Below, piece after piece: positions 1-10,905 of a stretch of DNA of 64,000 nucleotides (within the stretch, counting starts at the first letter, position 1; every line of letters starts with the position of its first letter). Made by a program: the position numbers and the translations under genes. The DNA comes from Pardosa pseudoannulata (lineage: Eukaryota > Arthropoda > Arachnida > Araneae > Lycosidae), in NCBI GenBank assembly GCA_032207245.1, contig CM063501.1, forward strand, positions 85,794,065-85,858,064, given 5' to 3'. Under the pieces are notes generated by a model, which did no database searches, was not told the DNA's origin, and saw nothing but the letters and a program-made list of their open reading frames with translations.

Positions 1-135
1 TACCGAAATTCGTGGATTCAAATCCCGCTGCTGGTTAGTAGCTGTTCGGATTCGACTTTAATCAGTTGGTTCTGGTCTCATTAGCCCTCGTGTAGTAAAA
101 GCAGTAGACCGTAGCGCTCCACAACAAAACTACAT
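1..135 (+). repeat. tRNA-derived SINE (family 1), 5'-truncated by window edge
   Basis: The window opens inside a SINE. A B-box-like 'gtggattcaaatcc' is followed by the family-1 body (a 'tagctgttcgg' core, then 'ctcattagccctcgtgta') and the tail 'gtagaccgtagcgctcc'. The same body recurs at 7.8, 12.7, 24.7, 27.9, 38.4, 38.6, 41.4 and 45.8 kb. This copy is diverged. Confidence 0.75.
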
Positions 136-653
136 ATGTTTTACCTATATGACTATCTATCTAATAAGAATCACAAAGTAGAAATTAATTAAAACCTCAA
201 TCAAATGTAGTAAAAATTGCTTATTTAGAAACATAATAATAAGCATAAAACAAATAAGAAATGAAAATAATTAATGAGATTGTGGTTCGTAGATTTTTAA
301 CAATTTGTTAATATAAGGTACCAATTTCATTAACATTATTCGGAAATTTCCCCGTTTAGCGATGTTCCTTTTGTTAGATAGTCAACTAGCTACTGTACTG
401 AGCCCAAGTTCAACCAAATACAACGAAGAAAATGCAATTAAAATTTCTGTACTATAGCTCAAAGGTGCTGCCGCTAGTGGAATTCACAAAATGTACAATT
501 CAAAATAATGCCACATTTATTTTGCTAAACACAATATTATTGGATTGATTTATTGATAATTTTATGTATATCATGTGTACTTTACACATAATTATTTCTA
601 CTGACTGCCTTAACGCCCACGTATGCCTTTGAACTAGCTACCTCCTTTATATG
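136..653. other. Gene-free AT-rich stretch
   Basis: I see no supportable exon, RNA gene or repeat family here on either strand. Confidence 0.5.
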
Positions 654-930
654 CCCCTCCACACCATGGTCCACTGCAAGCCATCACCGCCGTCTGGAGG
701 GAGTATGGTTTATCGTGGTCAATTGTGGCAGAAGATAAAATAGCCTTGGCGGACGATGGCTTCCGAGGCGATTTTTCTCCAAAGATCAAAGGCAACCAGA
801 TGCGCAGCTAAAGTGCGCAGTAGACCCTATGGACGAACCACGTGCTTGGCCCATTTAGTGGCCTAGCTTGTGGCCATCGTTCGAGGTCACCATCAGAAAT
901 TGGTGAACAATTGGCCATAGTGTGGAGGCT
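654..930 (+). mobile_element. MITE family M, copy 1
   Basis: The ends are inverted repeats: 'cctccacaccatgg' on the left and 'ccatagtgtggagg' on the right. The ~250-bp non-coding interior includes 'tctccaaagatcaaaggc' and is shared with copies at 39932-40222 (+), 44932-45184 (-) and 63232-63522 (-). No clear target-site duplication was seen and the superfamily is not assigned. Confidence 0.8.
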
Positions 931-2179
931 ACATATGAAAAGCTTCAATGCCCACTGGGGGCGGAATCATCCCCCGACAGGAACCAGTAAATCCAGCTCT
1001 GGAATTAGAAGGTTAAATAGAGAAAGTGCATGTTTGTAAACAAATACTAGTGCTGACTACTACTCAACTTTTCGTTGGCAAAATATTGCTTGTTTTCATT
1101 GTATCTTAAGAACTTCGATAGGGATCGCGTAAAAAGCAAAACTAAATTTTATTTATCCCCTTATGAGGGAAATTTAAGTTCATCAGGCAAGAAGGACTTT
1201 TTACAGTCATAATCGAGACTTATTTAGATAAATTTCCAGGTCTGAACACAAGATCTAAGGATGCATTTGCTTAGTACACTTATACACTCAACAGCTTCTT
1301 ACCATTTTCAGATAATTGACAAAATTAAAACCCCAATAACAAGCACAATCCGTAGGAAATTCAAATGTTTTGCCTACGAGGAAATTGAGCTGCAACTTTT
1401 TGCTGCACCTGACGTCATACGCACATTCTCTATGCAAAATACGACGTGTTGTTGAGAATGAAATGATTTTGAAAATGAAATGAAGTGATTCTGCCCAGAT
1501 GTAAAATAAAAACGTTGCTAAATCAGGAGGCAGCTGTTACCCAGACTGTAATCGTTCTTGTAGCAATAAAGAATTTTGTTACTTGGCGCAAACGTAGATG
1601 TTCCTTGCGGGGAATTCTTACATTTTGTACACGTGTGTCTTGAATGGTATATAAATATTTTTTTTATTTCAATTCTGAACTGGATTACACTATCATAAAT
1701 ATTTTTCTCGAATCGACTATTTTTCCTCGTCGCGATGTTTATAGTATCCGTCAACCTTTGCATCTCAGCAACCTCAAATTTAAAAAAAATTCTTTAGCTG
1801 TTAGAATACACTATTTCAAACATGTAAAAAAAATTTTTTAAATAGTAAACAAAATGAAATTCTTTAATAATTTTTTAGTAATTCTTTTAAACAACAAGAT
1901 GAAAATTTAATGAAAAATAATTTTTTTCTAGAAACAAACATATTAAATAGACGAAAATTACGTTTACGTAAGGAATTTGAAACTGTGTTTGTGAGAAATC
2001 TGCTTTTGGTCTTTTTACATGTTCTTAAATTCAACAAATTCAAAATTTATATATGTAATGTGCATTTAAATATAAATTTTCAATTTCTGATTAAACGGTA
2101 AATCATGCAGTGACTCAACAAAAACTAAACTTAGCATCCTTTGGAACGGATTCTACGACCCAATTGTGTTAACTACAAG
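931..2179. other. Gene-free AT-rich stretch
   Basis: Only short chance reading frames occur. They have no recognisable motif, and their composition is AT-rich like the flanking DNA. I assign nothing here. Confidence 0.5.
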
Positions 2180-2452
2180 AGCCGCAGTAGTTCAGTCGTC
2201 AAAGACATCTATCTGTTATGTGGTGAATTCAAGGTTCGAGCTAGCCAAATATCGTGTTCATTAATGGCTGCTGGGACACGTAAAATAAGTTCGTGTTCAT
2301 AATGTTCTCTAAGCTTTCAAAAGATACTTCTGGAAGCGGCAGGCCAAGCCTTGGGGGTCTTCTATTTGGTTCTTGCTTCTAAATTACGAGGACCTTCCTG
2401 TTAATCTGTGGTGTCCTAGGGAGTAACGTTGGCCACCTATAGGGTACTCCCA
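2180..2452 (+). repeat. Thr-tRNA-type SINE (family 2), copy A
   Basis: The head 'gccgcagtagttcagtcg' (A box) and 'aaggttcgagct' (B box) are tRNA-like. They are followed by a body containing 'attaatggctgctgggacac' and 'ttctaaattacgaggacc'. That body matches the complement of 16366-16650 and 27435-27655. Confidence 0.7.
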
Positions 2453-2489
2453 TAACGAAATGGGTAATATATATCTGTGACTTCGCAGT

Positions 2490-3125
2490 GATGAATGCTA
2501 TGAGAGCATGTGCCTTTGCATTGTAAATAATAATTTTAATAATATATGTGTTAACTGCAGCATTGCAGGACAGCAACAATCAACAAATCTTGTTTTAAAG
2601 CTGTGCATATTCTTTCGATGTGCATGAGATCTGCAGAGCACAATTGACTGACTGTATTCAACTGAACTTTCTACCTCTCCTTCTAAATCCTTAATTTCGG
2701 TCTGTTCTTCGATGACTTCATCCAGGTTGGTTAATACAGTTCTATGTTCTAAAATAACAGCTAGAGAGTCTTGCACAATTTCTGGATATGAAGTTTCTTT
2801 CTCTATCTCAACATCAAATTTCTTAATTTAGAAATTAAGCTTCTCATTGTTTTTCGTTTAGTTTTTGATGCGTTATAGTGAATCTTCTGTACTCTTAATT
2901 CTTTCTAATTCTTCAATTTTCAGAAAAAATAAATCAAATCACTTACCCGTGGAAGATTCAATCAATATATCGTGTATCCAAAAAAAGTTGTAACAACACT
3001 TCATGGCAGGATGCACCAACAAAAGCTCACTGCGTAAATGTCGTCAAGTTTTCGGTATGTAGTAGATCTGCAACACGGTGATCCAAAGGGTTATCCAAAA
3101 GTATTTTCTCTTACCCCACTAGGAT
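2490..3125 (-). repeat. Unclassified interspersed repeat with a minus-strand ORF fragment
   Basis: Two blocks of this stretch recur next to each other at 5294-5405: the segment around 'atcaacaaatcttgtttta' and the segment 'gtagatctgcaacacggtga' with its continuation. The copy at 5.3 kb is therefore an internally deleted relative. A 92-codon minus-strand frame (2498-2776) contains an acidic stretch followed by a His/Lys/Arg-rich one; I recognise no family. A transposon source is likely but unproven. Confidence 0.45.
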
Positions 3126-3697
3126 GCTCGGTGGACTTTTGAGGCCCGAGAGTTATAAAACATTCCACACAAAAAAAAAAAAAAAACTCAATAGAATTAA
3201 ACTTCCCAAACTTTTAGTAGCTGTCTTATAGGTCTTTTTACGCCCCAATAACATGCATTTCCGCAATTTTCTCTGAAAATTTTTTTCAAAAAGATATCTT
3301 TTACTTAGAGTTCCAAGGCACCAGAGCAGGCGCATATACTTTTGCATTTTTATTTAGTTTTTGCGTTCGGAAACGGAGATGCTGTAAAAAATACATCGTT
3401 ATTTGATGGAAATGATTAAATTGAAAGATGAAATACTAAGATGTGATGTAAATTTTTAAACTGTGTGTACATTATGTTTGTGCTTTCGGAATGCTAATAA
3501 AAAAATATCTACAGTTCAAAATACTTTTAAAAATTAATATTTTAAGTAACCTGAAACATATTTTAAACTTTAAAAAACTAATTTAGGTAATATAAATTTT
3601 CCGTCTTGTTGGTATTTGGCTGAGAAATACTGCTCCAGGCCTCAGAGGACCGGCGCGTATTCTTGTGTAACTACGGGTGACTCGCGGAATAATAAAG
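3126..3697. other. Gene-free AT-rich stretch
   Basis: It contains an 18-nt A run near 3170-3187 and AT-rich sequence. No exon or repeat family was recognised. Confidence 0.5.
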
Positions 3698-4133
3698 TAC
3701 AGAAGACTCCGCTTAATGTGATCGCTGTTAATGTTATCAATCGCTTATTGTTATCGAAATCATTTGGACCCGATTTTCTCTATTCATTTGTATATTAAAA
3801 TTATCGCTTTACGTGATCGTTACATCGGTGAATGTTATAAGTTTCCGAACCTCATTTTAACTGGCAAAGGAATATTCAAATGTATTCAGGAACCCATTTT
3901 TTTCTTTCCCTTCGTTCTTGTTTTAATTTCCGAGAATTCTGCCTCTTTCATCTAGGGAAAAGGAGAAAAACCAAGGAGTGGGGACTACACATTCATGGAA
4001 ATTTTCAGACATACGCACACCCTGCTGGTGGTCAATAGATGTCAGATAAGCAGAAGACAACACATTCTATTCGGAACTGAGAAGGAGCGCATTCACATTT
4101 TTTTCCTTGCTCGCTTACATGCAATTTGTCGAT

Positions 4134-4304
4134 ATGGAAGCCAGAAAGCGAAATGATTTAACATTACAACTAAATATCGAAATTTTCATTCGTTATGATA
4201 GGTTACCATACATGAGTCAGCGCAATACTGCAGCGCAGTTAAACATTTCTCAGCTTCTGAATTGCATTGAAAGTGTCGAAACGTGGAGTACAACACCACT
4301 CTGA
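4134..4304 (+). pseudogene. Tigger transposase N-terminus (CENP-B-type HTH), truncated
   Basis: The frame begins Met-Glu-Ala-Arg-Lys-Arg-Asn-Asp-Leu-Thr-Leu. It continues with 'MSQRNTAAQLNISQLL', the second part of the helix-turn-helix that lets Tigger/pogo transposases bind their terminal repeats. It becomes unrelated after about 40 residues; no DDE catalytic domain remains. It is a non-functional fragment inside element A. The equivalent frame at 18741-18875 (minus) keeps the first helix better and has lost the second. Confidence 0.75.
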
Positions 4305-4594
4305 TGACTTTAAAAAACATTATGATTACGAACGATTTATTTATCAATGAGATTCTTTAAAAAAATTGTAGACAATCAACAATAGATCAATTTTTGTAAT
4401 TATATATACAATTCTCATTTTCAAAGAATAATATACGTAAATCCAGGATAATATAAGGTGTGTTTTTTCATTTTGTTTTGAAATTTAGTACGTGTGAATT
4501 AAGGTCAGTAAATTTATCTAATTTTGCATATCGTTTATTATTATCAATCGGTTATTGTTATCAAAATCACGGTGCCCCAAACTGATCACATTAA

Positions 4595-5284
4595 CCCTTT
4601 AACGGACAGTGGTTTCGTAGCAATACCACCTATTAAACATCTTTCTTTTTTAAACTTTACTTTATCTTTTTATAATTATTTACGGCTCCAATATCATATA
4701 TCTGAGATATATGGAAGCCAATGACGTAGAATCAAGAGCTTTTGCAATAAAAAAAAAAGTGTTTTTTTTTATGTGATAACATACATATTATACATTTTAT
4801 ATATTAAAAATACATTATATATTTTATACATACTATATTTTTGATATTTTAAATATATAACAGATGATAGTTCTATGTTTAACTTATTTATTTCTTTTTC
4901 TATTGAAATATATGTATTTAAACTTTCTGTACTTGAGAAGTCAGATTCAATTTATCTTACTTATGACCTCAAATAAAAGTATCTGTACAAACAACACTTT
5001 TAAGTTGTTAAGCTATTTATTTATTACACCAGTTAAAGGATTATCATTTATTGTTCTTCAATTATAGTTAAACTTTTAAAAAGGCATAATGATCAAGATG
5101 GTAAAAGGGGAGGGGTTAGTCAGTTAAACCACTTCTCAAACCCTAATTTGGTATCCTCTAAGGCAAACCCTTTTAATGAATGTAAAGAAAATTTATATAT
5201 TTTACATATACAAGGCTTATATATAACATTTATAAACAAATTACATTAAATTCCCATGAATTTATTTGGGTGACCTTTAAAGGG
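4595..5284. mobile_element. piggyBac-type MITE (family P1), copy 1
   Basis: It is flanked by TTAA on both sides (4591-4594 and 5285-5288), the piggyBac target site. The ends are 'ccctttaacggacagtgg' and 'gtgacctttaaaggg'. The interior is AT-rich and non-coding, and matches a second copy at 55533-56051 (for example, both have 'gttaagctattt'). It lies exactly at the TTAA within the right TIR of Tigger element A, so it is younger than that element. Confidence 0.9.
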
Positions 5285-5293
5285 TTAAGCGGA

Positions 5294-5405
5294 GTCCACA
5301 AATCAACAAACCATGTTTTAAAGCTATGCGTAAATGACATAAAGATTTGGGTATGCAGCAGATCTGCAACACGGTGATGTAAAGGGTTATGTAAAAGTAT
5401 TTTCT
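5294..5405. repeat. Deleted copy of the 2490-3125 repeat
   Basis: It shares 'agatctgcaacacggtgat' and the flanking 'aaagggttat' / 'aaaagtattttct' with 3060-3115, and 'atcaacaaa' plus 'gttttaaagct' with 2577-2602. It forms the right flank of Tigger element A. That element therefore inserted into or beside this repeat. Confidence 0.55.
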
Positions 5406-5836
5406 ATTAATAAGGTACTAAATCAAATGAAGCAAAAATAAATTTAATTATTATTGAAAGGGAGCAACTATAATGCTATTCTTCATTAAAACCTTTTTGC
5501 CGATTGTAGGAAACTCATAATAAATTAGTGATTTATGTAAGACTTCTAATGAATTATATACAACTTTCAAATCTGGGTAAAAAAAAACACAGCAATATAT
5601 GCAATTCAAGTTTTTTTTTCTCGTTTTGAAACGCTTTCTGGTTTGTCTCTTATTGTCTCTCCAAAAGATATGGCCCACATCTTACAGGAAAATCGGAAAG
5701 GTTGGCAGCGTTAATGTCTCCTTGTATCCTTGAATTTGATAAGTTACGGAATCAAGGCCAGTGTAACGCAAGGTGGAACGATTCAATTTCCGGAGTGAAG
5801 TAATTTACAAGTGTTTTATTCTTGTCCTTTCTTTAG

Positions 5837-5918
5837 AATGGCGTCGCCGATGAAGCCTATCGCTGGCCGGGATATCCGGGGAGAGCCATCGTGCCGTACG
5901 TTATTGATGAAAACCTCA
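5837..5918 (+). CDS. Astacin exon A: start of the mature protease domain
   Basis: The acceptor 'ctttag' precedes 5837 and the donor 'gtgagt' follows 5918. The exon reads 27 codons plus one base, from Asn-Gly-Val-Ala through Arg-Trp-Pro-Gly and 'IVPYVID'. The Trp-Pro...(I)PYxID pattern is the conserved N-terminus of astacins, where the prodomain is cleaved a few residues upstream of the Trp. The 5' boundary falls between codons. The preceding exon should therefore end at a codon boundary and carry the FxGD aspartate switch; I could not find it in 1-5836. The exon is more GC-rich (about 54%) than the surrounding introns. Confidence 0.93.
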
Positions 5919-5982
5919 GTGAGTTGCTTTCAATAATTTCGTTTCAAATAAGTTGTCTGCACAGTTATTCTCAACTAGCGTT

Positions 5983-6895
5983 TAGCCCGTCATATGACGT
6001 GATCAGTAAAGTTTTTAATTTTCCAGAATTGTAAAGTACCCTAAGAGGCAGGTAAAAAAATAGTTTGTTTTTTGGCTGAAAAATATCTGGTACACTCTCA
6101 ATAGTTTATCTTCACACTCCTCTACCGTCTGCCGACACTGTGAATGCAGTTTAAAATCACGTTGAATTCATTTAGTCAAACCAACCGTGTGGCTGTGTAT
6201 AAAAAACAAACACACAAATGAACTAACTTTGCATTTTTAAAGATACATAAGTCAAACTGTATATTTATCAGTCCGTGAAATAGACTCCTAAACTTTTATA
6301 AAGAGAATTTGTTGTTAATACCGGTGATAAAATTTTCATGGCAACAAAAAGTAATCGATGATTAAATTTAAAATTATCCCATATGTACCTAATCTATTAT
6401 TTAAACCAGTTATAAAAGAAAATTATTTGTGTAATATCTAAGTCACATGATAAAACGTATGAAAATAATGCAGACGATATTTAAATATTTTAAAACAAGA
6501 AATGATTAAATGAGATGATTAGAGGACTGACGTCAAAATGCTAGAAAAAAAATGTTATTTTTACCTATTTATTATGTGATAAATTTAATCGTCTGCTCTT
6601 AACCGAGAAAAATAGGGCTTAAAATAATGACATTAAAAGCTCGAAAAGCGGAGAAGAGGTGGATTTCGAACGTTCTAAAGACGACAGTATTTTTCGCTGT
6701 GATATGAAGCATATTTATACCAATTTATTTTAGAATCGGATAGATAGTTAAGGAAAAGATAAACTTTACTCGCTTTGAATTTTGCTAACTCTTAACTCAT
6801 CAAGAATCCAGTATGGATGCCTCTATTCATTCCAGGCCCAAACGCATCATAAATTTGAGGACAGACGGACAGATAACTTACGTTATTATTAAATA
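5983..6895 (+). repeat. ~0.9 kb interspersed repeat X, copy 1 (astacin intron 1)
   Basis: It is collinear with 9997-10900. Both copies open with 'cccgtcatatgac' or 'cccgtcttatgac', share 'tttgttgttaataccggtga', and end in 'acagacggacaga' followed by a short 'tta ttattaaatag' tail. I found no open frame. A 3' end of this style suggests a retroposed or rolling-circle element. The class is unresolved. Confidence 0.7.
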
Positions 6896-7094
6896 GGGGA
6901 TACAGCGAGTGTTACACGTGAAAACTGGGGAATAACCCGAGACTTCTAAACTGTAATCAGCCTTCCCAAACCCTCAAATTTCCCTATTTTTTTTTTAAAC
7001 TAGAAAACATAAAATTTGTTAACAGAACGACACAACTATTATTTCAAATTTATAAAAAGTGCCAAAAAATAATAAAATTAAAGAAATTGTTCAA

Positions 7095-7732
7095 CACATT
7101 GACGGACAGTAGGAACTAGTGAAGTTCGGAAATTTACACTATATGCTTTTGTAATTTTTAGAATATTAGAAGTATAGTTTTACTCTCTCTGCTTAGACTT
7201 AGTTTTGATTAATTCTGCACCTTTAGGTTGCAGCTATAACCGTCATGCCACCAACGGAATCTAGATACTAAGTAGTGGGATGATGACGGCTATAACCGCA
7301 AAACTTTAAAAACGTAAATGACAGGTTTAATGACTCAAATAAGCAGTTTTTTGTGTGCAACAAAGTATTTTTGGGAGTTTTACACAAAATCAATAATAAC
7401 TATAAATTTAAGAGAAAACTCGATCGGACACAACCACGTGCATACTGAGAACACGAGGGCTAATGAGACCGGGACCCACAGCTTGAAGCCGATTCTGAAC
7501 GGCTACGAGCATCCATACCCCGGTGGGATTCGAACCCACTAACTCCGGTGCCACAGGCCAGCAGCCTAACCAATCGACCATTGTTCGGCTACTTGTAGGC
7601 CGGTAAATGCACATTTGTGCCGTTATAGCCGTAATGTCTAAAAACGACCATTTTGTTTTGGACGGCTACTGCCGTCATGCCACATAGTGAATTTCTCTTT
7701 GACGGCTATAGACGCAAGTGTCCGTCAACGTG
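7095..7732. mobile_element. piggyBac-like MITE (family P3) carrying a SINE
   Basis: The ends are inverted: 'cacattgacggacag' on the left and 'gtgtccgtcaacgtg' on the right. They are flanked by degenerate TTAA-like tetranucleotides ('tcaa' and 'taag'). The interior is built from repeated, inverted copies of 'gacggctata' / 'ataaccgtc' with 'gtcatgccac'. A family-1 SINE on the minus strand occupies about 7450-7590. Confidence 0.65.
7450..7590 (-). repeat. tRNA-derived SINE (family 1), nested
   Basis: On the minus strand it reads the tRNA-like head (A box at 'tggtcgattggttagg', B box 'gggttcgaatccc') and then the family-1 body up to 'gccctcgtgtt'. The usual 'gtagaccgtagc' tail is missing. It lies inside the P3 MITE and so is younger than it. 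Confidence 0.8.
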
Positions 7733-7798
7733 TAAGACATTCATATAGTTCAAGCGTGGTATTTTTTTTAAACAAGGCCCCACACAAAGTGGTATTTT

Positions 7799-7972
7799 GC
7801 CGAACGATGGCCGATTGGTTAGGGTGCTTGCCTTCGGTAACAGAGTTCGTGGGTTCGAATTCCACAGTGGCATGGATGTTCGTAGCCGTCCGTAACTGGC
7901 TTTAAGCTGTAGGTCCCGGTCTCATTAGCCCTCGTGTTACAAAATGTAGACCGTAGCACTCCAAACCAAACC
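7799..7972 (+). repeat. tRNA-derived SINE (family 1), full length with TSD
   Basis: This is a complete copy with the A box 'gatggccgattggttagg', the B box 'gggttcgaattcc', the body, and the tail ending in 'ccaaaccaaacc'. Flanking duplications 'aaagtggtatttt' (7786-7798) and 'aaagtggtacttt' (7973-7985) show L1-type target-primed insertion. Confidence 0.88.
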
Positions 7973-7985
7973 AAAGTGGTACTTT

Positions 7986-8589
7986 ATATAGGTCAAGCAC
8001 CAGTAAAGTATAGAGTAGACCCGATGTATTGGGGGAAAATAATGTATTTTGTATAAAAGCAATACACAGTACAAGAAAAAACTTCTATACTAAATAAATT
8101 AACTTTTAAAAAAATTACAGCAAGCTTGTTGATATAATAAACAAAAAATACCTCTAAAGGACAAGTGATTAAAAATTATGTAAAATTTAATATTAATATT
8201 TATGACTGAATTAAAAATTTATATAGAATTTAATTTTGTATACATCTAAAAGTTCGTGCGCAATCTTTATATAACATATTTTAGTAAATGTGTTAAACAA
8301 TTTGGATCAAAAATGTTAAAGTTAAAATAAAAAATGGAAATTTAATAAAAAAAATTAAATTTAAGTGTTTAATTTAAATTTTTACAGTACTTGAAAATGT
8401 ATATTTATTTAAATCTTGAAATGCAATACAGCAAACTTCATGCAGTAAAATGCTATACAGTAATGCTAAAATGCAATACAGAATCATTCTTCCCCGTGGA
8501 ATATCGGAGGAAGGGAGACTCTACGGCCTTGGGTTTATGATTCCTTTCGAAGAAACGAAACGTATTCAATCTCTTTAAACAAACTAATT
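7986..8589. other. Gene-free AT-rich stretch
   Basis: It shows short direct repeats of 'atgcaatacag' around 8420-8480 and otherwise no recognisable feature. Confidence 0.45.
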
Positions 8590-8890
8590 ATCGAACTATT
8601 TCTGCAGAACATATATTGATCAATAGCTCACAACTATGTTGTTACGCACAGCACAGAGTAAAACTCCTATAAAACTTAAACAACTTTTAGAGTATTGCAA
8701 TCTACTCTCATTAGTGATCAGCTGCGATTTTAAACATCACACGATACTAGTTATATAAAAAAGAAAAATTTCTTAATGAGATATTTATTTGGCATCGCAT
8801 TCAAACACGTTACAGCAAACTGAAGCTTTAATAAAGCTATATGCCGTGATTTCAGCCCATGTACCGATAAAAACAGTACATTTATGTAAA
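8590..8890 (+). repeat. Interspersed repeat R, copy 1 (partial)
   Basis: It shares 'ctcattagtgatcag', 'attttaaacatcac' and 'gatatttatttgg' with stretches at 17440-18420, 19380-19640 and 22780-23880. It is non-coding here. Confidence 0.6.
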
Positions 8891-9996
8891 AGGTTCGAAA
8901 AATTATAAAATGCTATTGCTTGATGCTATGCTGCCGGAATGGAAAATGTGTAAATTTTCTTACTTTTTTTGAAAGCTAAATTAATTTGCTTTTTAACAGG
9001 ATCGTATTTAACCTTAAATTTTACTTTCAACTGACACATTATTTCACAAAAAACCTCCATGATTGTACCAGTTATACTACGTTTCAAATATTTACATCAC
9101 GGTTAACCTGTTTTCATTCGACTTATAGTAACGAATATAATTTACAAAATAATAATAGATTTTTAGAGGTGTATCACCTGGAAGCGTTCTTGACGCAGAT
9201 ACAAATACTATTTATTACAAGAATACGATGATTTTGAGCAAAATTACCCTTTCTCTGTGCCGGAGTAAAAATTTGACATACAATCTACTTGAGTTACAAC
9301 GAAGCATTAAAACTTCAATATAAGCTATAGCAACTAAATAACACAGCATTTAACGATTTTATTTTTAAAATAAAAGGCAATTCTTCTAAGAAGTGCCATA
9401 TTTGAACGAAAAATGTCAATACTGTATTTATCGCAAAACTGCGTCAGGTAGGTCTCCTGATAACCCGGGGTGTCTCAGTTTTCCAGCTTATTTCTCCTTA
9501 TCCGTGTTATCATAAGATATCAGCCGGATGTCTGATTTCGGATTGCCTGTCACTCTCCTTCCTACACCCCCACGCTTTACCTCAAGGCACTTGTATCTTT
9601 TTGTTTCATTTTATACCTCAAAGCAATCGAATGTTGATTCGGCTTGCGTTGTAGTCGATTTTGATTATTCTTTTGAAAGGATACGCGGGACCTGATTATT
9701 ACATAGACAGAGCATTCATTAGCCCGGCCTTCCAAATTCTATTATGTATAATTTATTAGATGTAAATATTATTATATAATTTATTAGAATAGACTATGTT
9801 CGAAATAGAATCAAGGTAAAAATGTTAAAAATTTAAGTGATGGCTTACAGAAATACAGTTACCTGGTTAATCTCACTAAACACATAATTATTGGATTTAA
9901 ACTTAAAGAGTAACTAATAATTAAAATACGGGCATAATTTTAACAATCTTAAATATAACTAATACTATTAAAATGAATATTATTATTACTAACATA
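8891..9996. other. Gene-free intronic stretch
   Basis: The interval is AT-rich apart from a more balanced 250 bp around 9450-9720. No exon, RNA gene or repeat family was recognised. Confidence 0.45.
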
Positions 9997-10905
9997 TAGC
10001 CCGTCTTATGACAGGATCAGTAAAATTTTTTATTTTCTAGAATTGTAAAGTACCCTATATGGCAGGTAAAAAAAATGGTTTGTTTTTTGGTCGAGATATT
10101 ATCTGGTGCACACTTAATAATTTGTTTATTTTTACTCACCGCATGTTAGTTGCCAACTTTAATTTATCTTGTCATATTACGTGATAGGATGAACAGCAGA
10201 GGTTTTAATATTGACCGTGTGATTATTTGGCGGTATATATGAATGATGTCCAAAATTTAGAGAATCGACTGCAAACTGCGTGGTTATGTATAAAAAACAA
10301 ATACCCAAACGAACAAACTTCTTAAATTTCAAAGATATATAACTTAAACGCTAGATGTTTATTAGTCCGTGAAATAGAATCCTAGACTTTTATGAAAAGA
10401 ATTTGTTGTTAATACCGGTGATAAAATTTTCGTTGCAACAAAAAATAATCGACGATTAAATTTAAAATTATCACATATGTACCTAATCTATTGTTTAAAC
10501 CAAATATAAAAGAAAATTATTTACGTAATATCTAACTTCTGTGATAAAACGTACGAAAATAATGCCGACGATATTTAAATAATTTAAGATAAGATATGAT
10601 TACATGAGATGGTTAAAGGAATGAGTCCTAATGTTAGAAAAAAACGTTACTTTTATCTGTTTATTATGTGATAAATTGATAAATTTAATGTTCTGCTCTT
10701 AACAGAGCTTGAAATAATGGCATTAAACACTCGAAAAGGGGGGAAGGGGGGATTTCGAACTTGCTTTGAATTTTGCTAACCCTAACTCATCAAAAATACA
10801 ATATGGATGCCTCTATCCATTCCAGGTACAACCGCTTCGTGAATTCGTGGACAGACGGACAGATGGACAGACAAATTAGGCTATTATTATATAGAGGATT
10901 ACTAT
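9997..10905 (+). repeat. ~0.9 kb interspersed repeat X, copy 2
   Basis: It is collinear with 5983-6895 in the same orientation, with scattered substitutions and small indels. It ends in a run of 'acagacggacaga' units and 'attattatatagagga'. The divergence shows an old family, not a recent duplication of the locus. Confidence 0.7.

Larger units (their letters stand above)
3700..5299 (+). mobile_element. Tigger/pogo element A, internally deleted, split by a piggyBac MITE
   Basis: The left end starts right after a TA with 'cagaagactccgcttaatg'. The matching right end is cut in two: 'tgatcacattaa' ends at 4594 and 'ttaagcggagtccac' resumes at 5285. The 4595-5284 sequence between them is a younger insertion. 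The interior keeps only the start of a transposase (4134-4304). The same element occurs inverted at 18425-19312, with both TIRs and TA target sites. Confidence 0.8.

Noticed and set aside
2498..2776. 92-codon minus-strand frame as a host gene
   Set aside because: Parts of its DNA recur in deleted form at 5294-5405, so it belongs to a repeat; no domain was identified.
3359..3395. Possible astacin prodomain micro-exon ('aacggagatgctgtaaa', reading Asn-Gly-Asp)
   Set aside because: Only a Gly-Asp match supports it; the acceptor is weak, the length would be about 24 bases and the phase does not fit.
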